DNA from: an uncultured Anaerovibrio sp.
Lineage (GTDB): Bacteria; Bacillota; Negativicutes; Selenomonadales; Selenomonadaceae
DNA length: 64,000 nt
NCBI GenBank assembly: GCA_934203205.1
Contig: CAKPYV010000005.1
Coordinates: 29,795 to 93,794 of the forward strand
Direction of reading: 5' to 3'
Part shown: positions 8,428 to 17,737 of the stretch, one piece after another
How positions within the stretch are numbered: position 1 is the first letter of the stretch
How the letters are laid out: every line of letters begins with the position of its first letter
Position numbers and translations under genes: made by a program
Notes under the pieces: model-generated
The model's database searches: none
What the model was told of the DNA's origin: nothing
Seen by the model: only the letters and a program-made list of their open reading frames with translations

Positions 8428-9315
8428 TTATTTCATCAAGCCATGAGCCTTCAAAGCCTTTTCCAGCTGCTGCTCATGCTCTGGCTCCATCTCAGTAAGA
8501 GGCAGACGCAATGGCCCAGCCGCATAGCCCAGCTTCCGCATAGCTACCTTTACAGGAATAGGATTTACCTCGCAGAACAAGGCATTAATCAAATCAATAG
8601 CCTTAATCTGCATATCCGCTGCTTCCTTTACCTTGCCATCAAAATAATTCTGACAGATATTATGAGCCATAGCCGGAGCCACATTGGACAATACAGAGAT
8701 TACACCATAGCCCCCCAGAGAGAGAATAGGCACAATCTGGTCATCATTGCCAGAATAAATAGCCAGCTCATCACCGCAGGCATGGCGAATCTTGGCTACA
8801 GCACTCAGATCGCCACTGGCCTCCTTAACAGCCACAATCCGTGGATGCTTGGCCAATTCAACAAAGGTAGGAACCTGAATATTTACACCGGTACGGGATG
8901 GTACATTGTACAGAATAATAGGAATATTTACCGCATCTGCAATGGTGGTAAAATGCTTTACCAAGCCCTTCTGAGTACACTTATTATAATAAGGGGTAAC
9001 TACCAGCAGGGCATCTGCACCAACCTGCTCTGCATAAACAGACAGCTTCACAGCATAGTCAGTCTCATTGGAGCCAGTACCTGCAATAACAGGAATACGG
9101 CCAGCCACCTTTTCTACTGCATATTTGATAGCAGACTTATGCTCATCATCAGTCATGGTAGCAGACTCACCAGTAGTACCAGTGATAATAATAGCATCTG
9201 TGCCACCAGCAATCTGATCCTCAATAATCCGGCCCAATTCCTCAAAATTGATGCCATCCTCTGTATAAGGGGTGATAATGGCTACGCCAGCACCCTTGAA
9301 AATTTCCTGCTTCAA
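8428..9315 (-). CDS. dapA: 4-hydroxy-tetrahydrodipicolinate synthase DapA
   Basis: Condenses pyruvate with aspartate semialdehyde at the entry to the lysine/diaminopimelate branch. Seen are GTTGESATM (pyruvate-binding Thr-Thr), the tyrosine segment VTPYYNK, YNVPSRTG, and the Schiff-base lysine in VAVKEASGD near residue 161. The start is taken as TTG 9315: AGGAGGAG lies exactly 5 nt before it and the protein then begins LKQEIFKG, matching the family. An ATG at 9378 would add 21 atypical residues and falls on the promoter's -35. Length is 295 residues, standard. It has its own promoter and terminator. Confidence 0.95.
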   Translation of the reverse strand: MKQEIFKGAGVAIITPYTEDGINFEELGRIIEDQIAGGTDAIIITGTTGESATMTDDEHKSAIKYAVEKVAGRIPVIAGTGSNETDYAVKLSVYAEQVGADALLVVTPYYNKCTQKGLVKHFTTIADAVNIPIILYNVPSRTGVNIQVPTFVELAKHPRIVAVKEASGDLSAVAKIRHACGDELAIYSGNDDQIVPILSLGGYGVISVLSNVAPAMAHNICQNYFDGKVKEAADMQIKAIDLINALFCEVNPIPVKVAMRKLGYAAGPLRLPLTEMEPEHEQQLEKALKAHGLMK

Positions 9316-9349
9316 AAGAACTCCTCCTAATCGACATATATTACTTTCA

Positions 9350-9378
9350 ATTATCACATTTACCTGAACCAAAGTCAA
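9350..9378 (-). promoter_or_regulatory. promoter of dapA
   Basis: Minus strand TTGACT (9373-9378), 17-nt spacer, GATAAT (9350-9355). It starts 7 bp after the upstream peptidase stop and supports the TTG start at 9315. Confidence 0.75.
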
Positions 9379-9384
9379 GAGGTA

Positions 9385-12315
9385 TTAATCCATAACAGGA
9401 GTCAGCTTCTGGAACAACCCCTCATTGGCCTTAATCACTCCAGCATTGCCAAATACGCAAAGGTTATTCTCCTCCATGCAGGCCTCAATGGCTGGTGCCA
9501 AATTGCGAATATCCTCCACGGTGGTATGTAAAAGCTGCTGACGGCGCTTCTGTCTTTCCTCATAGGTAATACCCCGGAAATACAATCTCTGAGCGTTATT
9601 ACCCAAAAGTCTTGGCGTCATAGGAGTATCTACCCCGCTCATGGTGCCGATAATATATTTGGTCATTTCTCTATCAGAAGCTTCAAATCCTCTCAGGAAA
9701 TCCGCAGTTTCATCAAATACCTTAATGGTTTCTGCCAGATTTGGATCCCGATAGGATACAAACATCATATCACCATCCAGATTAAATCTCGTCATAGCAC
9801 CATAGGCACCGCCCTGAACACGAATCTTCACCCAGAAATATTCATATCGTAGCAGCATATCCAATACCTGATAAGCTCCTGTCATTTCGTAGCCCAGCTT
9901 GTAGAGATTAGCTCCCTTAGCCACATACTGCACCTGGCTGGAGGACATTAGAGCCTCCTGCTGGTTCTCCACTGGCAAAACATAATCCTGCAGTTGTACA
10001 GACTTATTGCCGCTGGCTTCTGCCAATGTCTCCAACAGTGGCGTAATCTCCTGGGCAAATTTGCTGTAAAGCCCTTCCTCAATAGTAACGCCCATAACCA
10101 GATTCTGGCTGTTAAAGAGCAGCCCTCCAATCTGCTGCAGCTTGTTACAGAAATCCTCCACATTTTCCTCAAATTCATCTGTCAGTTTCTTTACAACTGG
10201 ATACAGAGACAGCTCACCGATTTCATTGTAGGCACCAGCCTTGGAAATAAAGGAATTAAGCCGAGCCAAGGCTACCTGCACAGAGGATTGCAGCATATTC
10301 AGCTCCATTTCAGATCTATCCTGCTGCAAAAGCTCCAAAATACGCTTCTTATCGTCATATTTGGTGGTCAAAAGAATTTCTGCCAGAATATCTGCCAATT
10401 CTGGCACCTTTCGGGCAAAGGCTTTGGCTGTTACCTTGAAATAAGGTGCCATGCTATCAGCCTTGCCAGACTGGGTGAAATTAACAATATCAAAACTGAT
10501 GCCGCCAGTATTAAGATTTACCCTATTAGTCATATCCTCATAGCTGGTGTTTTCTGTATCTACCAAACCAAGAATGTCACAATAGATATAGGCATAAGGA
10601 ATCAGCTCCTGTGGTATTACATCTGCCTTAAAATAAAGGTTCAAATAGACAATTCCATTGGTGTCTGCCGGAGTATAAAGCACCTTAATATCCTTTAGTT
10701 CCTTCTCTTCCAAAGGAATCTTCTTAGCATTAGGTTCAATATCCTCTATCTTCAGTAGTGGAATAGTAGCCAAAGCCTCTGGAGAATCCGGTGTCTGCTG
10801 CCGGAGCTTCAATTTAGCAGTATTCTCAATAATCTGCTGTAACTCCTCATCAGTCATAGCCTCCTTGATACCAGACAACTTTTCTGCCAGCTCCAACTCC
10901 TGCTTTTGGGCCATTTCCTTGTCAGGAGCCATAATAACCACAGCCCCAAAGGTATTATCCAGGAAGTATTTTTTCAGCAGTTCCTCGTAATAATTCCCAG
11001 CCAGCTTCTCCCGCAGATCTACAATATCCTGCTCGTATCTCAGCTTGGTCAAAGGATCCTGGTCATAAAGCCAGTTTGTCATCAAGCTGATATTATAAAT
11101 CAATCCCTTTGGATAGGAACCAAAATCTGCCTCCCGCAGCTGGAACTCAAAGAGATTCAGGGCAGCCTCCAGGCTATCTCTATCAATGCCATTTTCTGCC
11201 AAATCCGTCAGGGTATTATGAATAACCTCCTTGAACAGATCCACCTTATCAGCCTCGGCACCATTAACGGTAATGGTCAAATATGGCTGATGGACATTGG
11301 TTTCCAAATGGGAAGAAACATCCATACCAATACCAGCATCGATCAATGCCTTCCGCAAAGGAGCTGCCGGAGTTTTCAACAAAGCCTGCTCCAAAAGCTG
11401 CAAGGCATTTATCAGTTCATGATCCCCAGCCTTGGCCATAACAAGATTGTAGCTCAGGAAGGTCTTGGCCTCAGTGCTTTCCTCCTCCCCAATAGGATAG
11501 GTGGCCTGAATCTCCTTCAAATGACCAAAGCCCTCCTGCAAAGGAATATGGGAATCCACCTCCACCACATCAAAATGGCTAAGATATTCATCGTCAATAA
11601 AAGCCAGCTTTTCCTCAATATCCATATCACCATAAAGATAAATATAGCTATTAGATGGAGCATAATATTTCTTGTGGAAATCAATAAACTGCTCATAGGT
11701 AAGGTTAGGAATAGCTGCTGGATTGCCACCGGATTCACAGGCATAGGTATTGTCTGGGAACAGGGCCTTCATCACCTGATTTTCCAGTAAATCCTCTGGG
11801 GAGGATAGGGCCCCCTTCATTTCATTATATACTACACCGCTATAACGCAATGGCTCCTCTGGCTTTTCAATCTCGTAGTGCCATCCCTCCTGCATAAGAA
11901 TCTCCGGCTGATTGTAAATAGCTGGATAGAATACTGCATCCAGATATACATCCATCAGATTGTGAAAATCCTTATCATTACAGCTAGCCACTGGATACAT
12001 GGTTTTATCTGGATAGGTCATAGCATTCAGGAAGGTATTCAAAGAGCCCTTTACCAGTTCTACAAAAGGCTCCTTGAGAGGAAACTTCCGAGAACCACAA
12101 AGGGTGGAATGCTCAATAATATGCGGTACACCAGTATCATCCTCTGGAGGAGTTCTAAAGGAAATAGAAAATACCTTATTATCATCCTTATTCTGAAGAT
12201 ACAGCAAGCGGGCGCCGCTTTTCTCATGGTGGAACTCATAAGCTGTGGAAGCTGTTTCCTTTACCTCCTCTCTTCTCACCAATCTAAAACCATGTACAAT
12301 ATCATTAATCTGCAT
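9385..12315 (-). CDS. M16C zinc metallopeptidase (presequence-protease / falcilysin type)
   Basis: A large 976-residue peptidase of the PreP/Cym1 group that degrades unstructured peptides inside a closed chamber. The inverted zinc motif HIIEH is at residues 65-69 within the family block PPEDDTGVPHIIEHSTLCGS. KEPFVELVKGSLNTFLNAMT follows. The M16C-associated linker (about 470-530) and two further M16 domains complete the four-domain clamshell. No signal peptide is seen, so it is probably cytoplasmic. Related bacterial proteins recycle peptides. ATG 12315 has GAAGGGAA before it. The small gene at 12364 lies 48 bp upstream and may be co-transcribed. Confidence 0.92.
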   Translation of the reverse strand: MQINDIVHGFRLVRREEVKETASTAYEFHHEKSGARLLYLQNKDDNKVFSISFRTPPEDDTGVPHIIEHSTLCGSRKFPLKEPFVELVKGSLNTFLNAMTYPDKTMYPVASCNDKDFHNLMDVYLDAVFYPAIYNQPEILMQEGWHYEIEKPEEPLRYSGVVYNEMKGALSSPEDLLENQVMKALFPDNTYACESGGNPAAIPNLTYEQFIDFHKKYYAPSNSYIYLYGDMDIEEKLAFIDDEYLSHFDVVEVDSHIPLQEGFGHLKEIQATYPIGEEESTEAKTFLSYNLVMAKAGDHELINALQLLEQALLKTPAAPLRKALIDAGIGMDVSSHLETNVHQPYLTITVNGAEADKVDLFKEVIHNTLTDLAENGIDRDSLEAALNLFEFQLREADFGSYPKGLIYNISLMTNWLYDQDPLTKLRYEQDIVDLREKLAGNYYEELLKKYFLDNTFGAVVIMAPDKEMAQKQELELAEKLSGIKEAMTDEELQQIIENTAKLKLRQQTPDSPEALATIPLLKIEDIEPNAKKIPLEEKELKDIKVLYTPADTNGIVYLNLYFKADVIPQELIPYAYIYCDILGLVDTENTSYEDMTNRVNLNTGGISFDIVNFTQSGKADSMAPYFKVTAKAFARKVPELADILAEILLTTKYDDKKRILELLQQDRSEMELNMLQSSVQVALARLNSFISKAGAYNEIGELSLYPVVKKLTDEFEENVEDFCNKLQQIGGLLFNSQNLVMGVTIEEGLYSKFAQEITPLLETLAEASGNKSVQLQDYVLPVENQQEALMSSSQVQYVAKGANLYKLGYEMTGAYQVLDMLLRYEYFWVKIRVQGGAYGAMTRFNLDGDMMFVSYRDPNLAETIKVFDETADFLRGFEASDREMTKYIIGTMSGVDTPMTPRLLGNNAQRLYFRGITYEERQKRRQQLLHTTVEDIRNLAPAIEACMEENNLCVFGNAGVIKANEGLFQKLTPVMD

Positions 12316-12363
12316 AAAAATTTCCCTTCACTTAATAACACGCAATTCTTTGAGGCCTTACCA

Positions 12364-12594
12364 TCAGGAATTTGCTTCCTGATTAATCTGCTGGTCGGAT
12401 TTCCCCAGCACCCAGCCCAAGGTTTTCAGCTCACCAAAAATCATGGCCCGCTGCTCCCGGAAATCTGCCCCAGTACCACGCATCTCCTTATATCTCTGAC
12501 GGCATTTCTCATACCGGGCGTGAATCTCCGGCATACTCCGCATTTTTTTACCCATTTCTGTGGTATATCCTGTAGAAATCGTAGACATATTCAA
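12364..12594 (-). CDS. small charged protein of unknown function
   Basis: Not recognised. About 76 residues, largely helical and rich in Arg, Glu and Lys (EIHARYEKCRQRYKEMRG), with no membrane segment. Two starts compete: TTG 12594, with AGAGG about 5 nt upstream, and ATG 12588 two codons later. It precedes the M16C peptidase on the same strand by 48 bp, so the two may form an operon. The reading frame is plausible because of the clean ribosome site and lack of any competing gene. Confidence 0.55.
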   Translation of the reverse strand: MNMSTISTGYTTEMGKKMRSMPEIHARYEKCRQRYKEMRGTGADFREQRAMIFGELKTLGWVLGKSDQQINQEANS

Positions 12595-12653
12595 ACCATC
12601 CTCTCATGGAATAATCTAAGCCTTCACAAAACTCTTACCTTATATTCTACTAC

Positions 12654-12686
12654 AAAAAAGAGCCCTCTGACAATGCCAGAGGGCTC
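12654..12686 (-). terminator. Rho-independent terminator of the fum-sdh operon
   Basis: Perfect 10-bp stem GAGCCCTCTG (12660-12669) and CAGAGGGCTC (12677-12686), 7-nt loop, followed on the minus strand by six T. Confidence 0.92.
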
Positions 12687-12702
12687 AAATTTAGGTCTAG
12701 AA

Positions 12703-13458
12703 TTATTTGTTGAAAATATTCTTCAGGGCCTGCTTGTTAACATCACGGTTCAACTGAGCCAGATAAGTGGTCAGCTTGATGTTCTTAGGGCAAACCTCAA
12801 CGCAGTTCTGGGAGTTACCGCAACCGGTAATACCACCCTTGCCCATCAGAGCATTCAGGCGCTTCTCCTTGTCGAACTTTCCAAGTGGATGCAGGTTGAA
12901 CAGGTATGCCTGAACGGATGGAGATGCACCAATAAAGTCGGACTGTGGGCCAACATTAGGGCAAGCCTCCAGGCAACATCCGCAGGTCATGCAGTGAGAA
13001 ATCTCATATGCAGTAGTGGCGGTGTAAGGATTCTGAATAGGAGCATCCTTAACCTCCCAGCTGCCATCAACCTCAACCCATGCCTGTACACGCTTCAAGC
13101 TCTCGAACATTACGGAGCGGTCAATTAGCAGGTCACGGATTACAGGGAAGGTTCTAGCTGGAGCCAGATGGATTGGCTGCTCCAACTCATCAATCAGAGC
13201 ACAGCAAGCCTGACGAGCCTTGCCGTTGATAACCATCATGCAAGCACCGCAAACCTTCTCCAAGCAGTTGCATTCCCAAGTTACAGGAGCAACCTTCTTG
13301 CCGTCCTTGGTTACAGGATTCTTCTGAATCTCCATAAGGGAGGCAACAACATTAAGAGCAGGACGATAAGGAATCTCGAATTCCTGAGTATAAGGTGCGC
13401 TGGTAGGGCTGTCCTGACGCTCAATGATAAAAGTAACTGTTTTCTTCTGTTCTGCCAT
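12703..13458 (-). CDS. sdhB: fumarate reductase / succinate dehydrogenase iron-sulfur subunit
   Basis: Carries electrons between the flavoprotein and the membrane anchor. The 251-residue chain has the plant-ferredoxin-type [2Fe-2S] motif (CNCLEKVCGACMMV with a distal Cys), a [4Fe-4S] motif CMTCGCCLEACP near residue 155, and the third-cluster motif CGNSQNCVEVCP near residue 215. AGGAGG lies before ATG 13458. It is last in fumA-fumB-sdhC-sdhA-sdhB. In an anaerobe the physiological direction is probably fumarate reduction with menaquinol; the sequence cannot fix the direction. Confidence 0.96.
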   Translation of the reverse strand: MAEQKKTVTFIIERQDSPTSAPYTQEFEIPYRPALNVVASLMEIQKNPVTKDGKKVAPVTWECNCLEKVCGACMMVINGKARQACCALIDELEQPIHLAPARTFPVIRDLLIDRSVMFESLKRVQAWVEVDGSWEVKDAPIQNPYTATTAYEISHCMTCGCCLEACPNVGPQSDFIGASPSVQAYLFNLHPLGKFDKEKRLNALMGKGGITGCGNSQNCVEVCPKNIKLTTYLAQLNRDVNKQALKNIFNK

Positions 13459-13475
13459 TCTACTTTGTCCTCCTC

Positions 13476-15344
13476 TTATTCCTTCTTCGCAACAGCATAG
13501 TTACGAGGACGAGCCTTGATGAGAGAATGCTCGAACTCCTCATATTTTACGATTGGCTCTTCAGTTGCAGGATCATAGTTAATAACTGTGGTCTTCATGA
13601 ATCTGGAGTCGTCACGCTTGAAGAATACCAGCTCGTCGTCAGCATCATGACCGCGGCCATCAGCTGCGAACTTAATGTTTTCAACGCCTACCAGCTTCTC
13701 CTTCTGCTCAGCAGTCATAGCATCATAATCGCTCTTCAGAACGATCTTGGCATGAGCACCACGGGACTCGTCACGGCAACGAGCTGCCTTGGTAATAGCC
13801 ATTGCATAAAGAATCATATTGCGGAGCTGGCGAACAAACATAGCCTCCTGGTTAGCCCAGTTGCCATGGTCAGTCAGACCAATATTGTCCCAACGCTTCA
13901 GAATCTTCTTCAGCTCTACGAGACACTTATCCAAACCAGTGTTATCACGCTCGATGGATACATAGTCATACATGATATCGCCCATCTCCTGATGCAGCTT
14001 ATGAGCATTCTCAGGACCATTCATCTGGCGAATCTTGTCATACTCAGCCTGAACCTCCTTGCGAGCTGCTTCCAGCTCAGCATCGGTCAGAGCCACACCC
14101 TGCTTGCCTTCCTTGCAGTACTTCATAGCCTCAGGGCCAGATACAGTACCGGAATATGCAGCAGACAGCAGAGAGTTAGCACCCAGACGGTTTGCACCGT
14201 GGTACTGATGATCGCACTCACCAGAAGCCATCAGGCCAGGAATAGTGGTGAAGTGCTTTCTATCTACATAGATACCGCCCATGGAATAATGAACGGAAGG
14301 GAAAATCTCCATAGGAACCTTACGAGGATCCTTACCTACGAATTCAGTGTAGATCTCGATGATACCACCCAGCTTGCGCTCCAGATAATCTGCAGGAATA
14401 TGGGACAGATCCAGATATACACGACGCTCGTTGTTGATACCCAGATGCATGTGATCGCAAACCTTGAAAATAGCACGGGATGCAACATCACGAGGAACCA
14501 GGTTACCATATGCAGGGTACATTTCCTCCAGGAAGTACCAAGGCTTGCCATCCTTGTAAACCCATACACGGCCACCCTCACCACGGCATGCCTCAGACAT
14601 CAGACGGTTCTTGTCAGAGCCTGGGATAGCGGTAGGATGAATCTGAATGAACTCAGGGTTACCAATAGCAGCACCCTGCTGATATACAGCAGATACTGCA
14701 GAACCATTACAAATAGTGGAAGCGGTGCAACGGCCAAATACCTGACCAGGGCCACCAGTTGCCAGAATAACAACATCAGCAGGGAAAGCCTTAATCTCCA
14801 TGGAGTTCATACTCTGAGCTACGATACCACGGCAGATGCCATCCTTGTTCTTAATGATTTTGATGAATTCCCAGAACTCATACTTGGTTACGCCGCCCTT
14901 AACTTCCCAGCGACGAACCTGCTCGTCCAGAGCATACAGCAGCTGCTGACCAGTAGTGGAACCAGCAAAGCAGGTACGCTTATTCTTCTGACCACCGAAG
15001 TTACGCAGGTCAAGAACACCTTCTGGAGTACGAGTGAAAGGTACACCCATACGATCGAACATCTTAATGAGCTTTGGAGCTGCCTCAACCATGCCCTTTA
15101 CAGCCAGCTGGTCAGCCAGAAAGTCACCGCCATATACGGTATCATCAAAATGCTCATAAATGGAGTCATGCTCACCCTTGGTGTCCATGCAGGCATTAAT
15201 ACCGCCCTGAGCACAGAGGGAGTGAGAACGCTTTACTGGGCAGTAAGAGAACAGGTCTACTTCGCCGCCAGCTTCACAAATTTTAAGGGTAGCCATCAAT
15301 CCAGAAAGACCGCCACCAACTACAATAATCTTATTTTTAGCCAC
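13476..15344 (-). CDS. sdhA: fumarate reductase / succinate dehydrogenase flavoprotein subunit
   Basis: Catalytic subunit interconverting fumarate and succinate. The dinucleotide motif VVGGGLSGLMATL opens the protein. The FAD-linking histidine is in KRSHSLCAQGGINA. HPTAIPGSDKNRLMSEACRG and the SVHYSMGGIYVD segment supply substrate-binding histidine and arginine regions. The start is set at GTG 15344 (MAKNKIIVVGGG) because AAGGAG lies 9 nt upstream; an earlier start would add MYKERNY. Length is then 622 residues. It is of the B. subtilis/Wolinella class, paired with a di-heme cytochrome b anchor. Confidence 0.96.
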   Translation of the reverse strand: MAKNKIIVVGGGLSGLMATLKICEAGGEVDLFSYCPVKRSHSLCAQGGINACMDTKGEHDSIYEHFDDTVYGGDFLADQLAVKGMVEAAPKLIKMFDRMGVPFTRTPEGVLDLRNFGGQKNKRTCFAGSTTGQQLLYALDEQVRRWEVKGGVTKYEFWEFIKIIKNKDGICRGIVAQSMNSMEIKAFPADVVILATGGPGQVFGRCTASTICNGSAVSAVYQQGAAIGNPEFIQIHPTAIPGSDKNRLMSEACRGEGGRVWVYKDGKPWYFLEEMYPAYGNLVPRDVASRAIFKVCDHMHLGINNERRVYLDLSHIPADYLERKLGGIIEIYTEFVGKDPRKVPMEIFPSVHYSMGGIYVDRKHFTTIPGLMASGECDHQYHGANRLGANSLLSAAYSGTVSGPEAMKYCKEGKQGVALTDAELEAARKEVQAEYDKIRQMNGPENAHKLHQEMGDIMYDYVSIERDNTGLDKCLVELKKILKRWDNIGLTDHGNWANQEAMFVRQLRNMILYAMAITKAARCRDESRGAHAKIVLKSDYDAMTAEQKEKLVGVENIKFAADGRGHDADDELVFFKRDDSRFMKTTVINYDPATEEPIVKYEEFEHSLIKARPRNYAVAKKE

Positions 15345-15391
15345 GTAGTTTCTCTCCTTATACAATATTTTTAACTACGAAAATGTCCTGC

Positions 15392-16012
15392 TTATGCAAA
15401 GTAGGAGAACATGAAAGCCAGAGTCAGCAGACACATCAAAGCGCAAAGACCCATAGCCATCTTGTCAACTACACGCTGAGCACGAGGACCCTTTGCAATA
15501 CCCCAGGTCATGCAGAAAGTAGTGATACCATTGCAGAAATGGAAGATTGCAGCAAACATACCCAGAGCATACAGCACAAATACAACAGGGTTGGACAGAA
15601 CACTCTGAACCAGACCATAGCTGATGTGCTCGCCCATAATACCCTTCAGGTAGATACGGAGATAGCCAACATGCCAGATGAGGAAAGCTACCAGATACCA
15701 AGCAGTGTAGCGCTGGAGAGCAAACTTCCAGTTACGGGAATAGCCATAGCCGCCAGTGTTGTTCTTAGCATCCAGGGCAATAACAATACCATAAATACCA
15801 TGGAACAAAATAGGTACAGCATAAAAGCAGATTTCAATAGCCAGGAAAATTGGTGGTGGAATCAGCTCCATCATCTCCAGACCCTGATTGAAAACCTCAG
15901 GACCACCCATAGCTGAAGCATTTGTCAGCAAATGCTCAATCAGCACGCCGCCCAGTAAAAGCAGACCGCAAAGGGAATGTAAACGGCGCAGATAAAAAGA
16001 TACGTTAATCAT
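15392..16012 (-). CDS. sdhC: succinate dehydrogenase / fumarate reductase cytochrome b558 subunit
   Basis: Single membrane anchor of 206 residues with five hydrophobic segments (about 12-32, 55-78, 98-118, 140-165, 180-203). Conserved histidines in HSLCGL, EHLL, FHGIYG, WHVGY and HFCNG are of the kind that ligate two b hemes in the B. subtilis and Wolinella enzymes. With no SdhD in the operon this is a B-type complex (two hemes, one anchor). Such enzymes use menaquinone, and in some the reaction is driven by the membrane potential. AGGAGG precedes ATG 16012. Confidence 0.94.
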   Translation of the reverse strand: MINVSFYLRRLHSLCGLLLLGGVLIEHLLTNASAMGGPEVFNQGLEMMELIPPPIFLAIEICFYAVPILFHGIYGIVIALDAKNNTGGYGYSRNWKFALQRYTAWYLVAFLIWHVGYLRIYLKGIMGEHISYGLVQSVLSNPVVFVLYALGMFAAIFHFCNGITTFCMTWGIAKGPRAQRVVDKMAMGLCALMCLLTLAFMFSYFA

Positions 16013-16105
16013 TCTAGACCTCCTAAATATATTCTTTCCTATGGAAAGTAATTGTACGCCTTGGAGGAATAATCAGTTACCCCTGACAGAGCCTCCGGTG
16101 CGCAA

Positions 16106-16663
16106 TTATAATCTACGATATGGAGCCTGACCCATTTCGTAGAAATTATTGCCCTCAGAATCGATTACAACGATTGCAGGGAAATCTACAACCTCCAGAG
16201 CTGCCAAAGCCTCAGGGCCCAGCTCTGGATAAGCAATAACAGTGTACTTCTTTACGGACTTGGCAATCAGAGCAGCGGCACCGCCAACAGCAGCAAAATA
16301 AGTAACGCCGTTCTTCTTCATGGACTCAATAACCTCAGGAGCACGAGAGCCCTTGCCGATCATACCCTTGATACCCTGATCCAACATGGTAGGAGTATAA
16401 GCATCCATACGGCCAGCAGTAGTAGGACCACAGGAGCCGATTGGATCACCTGGCTTTGCAGGAGTAGGTCCAAGATAGTAAACAATCTGGTTATGCCAAT
16501 CAATTGGCAGCTTCTCGCCACGAGCCAGAGCCTCAGTCATAACCTTGTGTGCAGCATCACGGGCACTGTAGATAGTACCGGTAATCAATACGCTGTCGCC
16601 TGCACGCAGAGTGCGGGACTTTTCCTCAGTCAGAGGGGTAGTTAAACGAATAGTTTCAGCCAT
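16106..16663 (-). CDS. fumB: class I fumarate hydratase, beta subunit
   Basis: C-terminal half of the two-subunit iron-sulfur fumarase, catalysing fumarate-malate interconversion. Family signatures GDSVLITGTIYSARDAAHK, YLGPTPAKPGDPIGSCGPTT and YFAAVGGAAALIA are all present. The start is placed at ATG 16663, with AGGAGG 8 nt upstream; a TTG two codons earlier is too close to it. At 185 residues the length is standard. It lies 17 bp after fumA and 93 bp before sdhC. The oxygen-sensitive fumarase class fits the anaerobic lifestyle. The paralogous L(+)-tartrate dehydratase beta subunit is the alternative, but the sdh context favours fumarase. Confidence 0.93.
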   Translation of the reverse strand: MAETIRLTTPLTEEKSRTLRAGDSVLITGTIYSARDAAHKVMTEALARGEKLPIDWHNQIVYYLGPTPAKPGDPIGSCGPTTAGRMDAYTPTMLDQGIKGMIGKGSRAPEVIESMKKNGVTYFAAVGGAAALIAKSVKKYTVIAYPELGPEALAALEVVDFPAIVVIDSEGNNFYEMGQAPYRRL

Positions 16664-16680
16664 TATCAAGACCTCCTAAA

Positions 16681-17523
16681 TCACAGTACACGGACAGCAT
16701 GACGGCAAGCATGGCAGCAGATAGTTACTGCAACAGGCAGGCCGGCGATATGGGTAGGACCCCACTCGATATTTACAGCCAGAGCAGAAGTAGTGCCGCC
16801 CAGCTGAGGTCCGATACCAGTCTTGTTAATCATCTCAAGAAGCTCATTCTCAAGATTTGCATAATCAGGATGCTCATTACGAACAGTAATATTACGCATC
16901 AAGGCACGCTTGGACAGATATGCAGCCTGATCCATAGTACCGCCGATACCTACACCAACAACCATTGGTGGGCATGGATTGCAGCTTGCATGCTGAATAA
17001 TATCCAGAACAGCCTTCTTAACACCCTCTACGCCATCAGCAGGTACCAGCATCTTGATGCCGCCCTTGTTCTCAGAACCAAAGCCCTTGCAGGTCAGCTC
17101 AATTCTCAGCTGATCACCAGGAACGATCTTGGTGTAAATGATAGCAGGAGTATTGTTCTGGGTGTTTACACGGTTGAACAAAGGCTCAGCTACAACGGAC
17201 TTGCGAAGATACCCCTCGGTATAGCCCTTGGCCACACCAGCGTTAATAGCTTCAGTAAGGTCGCCACCCTCCAGATGCAGATCCTGACCTACCTCCAAGA
17301 AGATAATGGTCATACCAGTATCCTGACAGATTGGACGATCCTCTGCACGAGCGATCTCGGAGTTTTTGATAATCTGATCAAGAACAACCTGACCTACAGG
17401 AGATTCTTCAGTCTCTCTGCCCTTTTTCAATGCCTCATACACATCTTTTGGCAAATAATAGGCAGCTTCCTTGCACATCTGCGCTACTTCAGCAGTAATC
17501 TGCTCTACATTAATTGTACGCAA
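16681..17523 (-). CDS. fumA: class I fumarate hydratase, alpha subunit
   Basis: Holds the catalytic [4Fe-4S] cluster. Cluster cysteines are visible in RPICQDTGM (near residue 65), HASCNPCPPMVVGVGIGG (near 180) and CCHACRH near the C-terminus. The start is TTG 17523, with GGGAGGG 6 nt before it; no ATG fits. At 280 residues it has normal length for the alpha chain of the split enzyme. It is first in the fum-sdh operon, behind a near-consensus promoter and a 15-bp palindrome that may be an operator. Confidence 0.93.
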   Translation of the reverse strand: MRTINVEQITAEVAQMCKEAAYYLPKDVYEALKKGRETEESPVGQVVLDQIIKNSEIARAEDRPICQDTGMTIIFLEVGQDLHLEGGDLTEAINAGVAKGYTEGYLRKSVVAEPLFNRVNTQNNTPAIIYTKIVPGDQLRIELTCKGFGSENKGGIKMLVPADGVEGVKKAVLDIIQHASCNPCPPMVVGVGIGGTMDQAAYLSKRALMRNITVRNEHPDYANLENELLEMINKTGIGPQLGGTTSALAVNIEWGPTHIAGLPVAVTICCHACRHAVRVL

Positions 17524-17569
17524 ATTAAACCCTCCCCAAAAATATATAATAAATTACATTCGCTATCTA

Positions 17570-17598
17570 ATAATAGCATATTTTCAAACTGCTTTCAA
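17570..17598 (-). promoter_or_regulatory. promoter of the fumAB-sdhCAB operon
   Basis: Minus strand TTGAAA (17593-17598), 17-nt spacer, TATTAT (17570-17575), 47 bp before the TTG start of fumA. Confidence 0.75.
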
Positions 17599-17632
17599 GC
17601 CAATAACCGCAAGGGTTTTAGCTATTTGCAAT

Positions 17633-17647
17633 ATGAATCCGATTCAT
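17633..17647. promoter_or_regulatory. palindrome upstream of the fum-sdh promoter
   Basis: ATGAATC, one central C, GATTCAT: perfect 7-bp arms, 35 bp upstream of the -35 box. Position and symmetry fit an activator or repressor site; no regulator is identified. Confidence 0.45.
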
Positions 17648-17737
17648 CTTTTTTCTCAGTTGTTTTCGCTTAGAATTGTTAATTCATCCAACGAATTATT
17701 TAATTTGTGTTCATCAAACCGTGTACATACTTTCATT

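Noticed and set aside
13527..15374. Plus-strand open frame of 615 codons
   Set aside because: Antisense shadow of sdhA; no ribosome site or domain.
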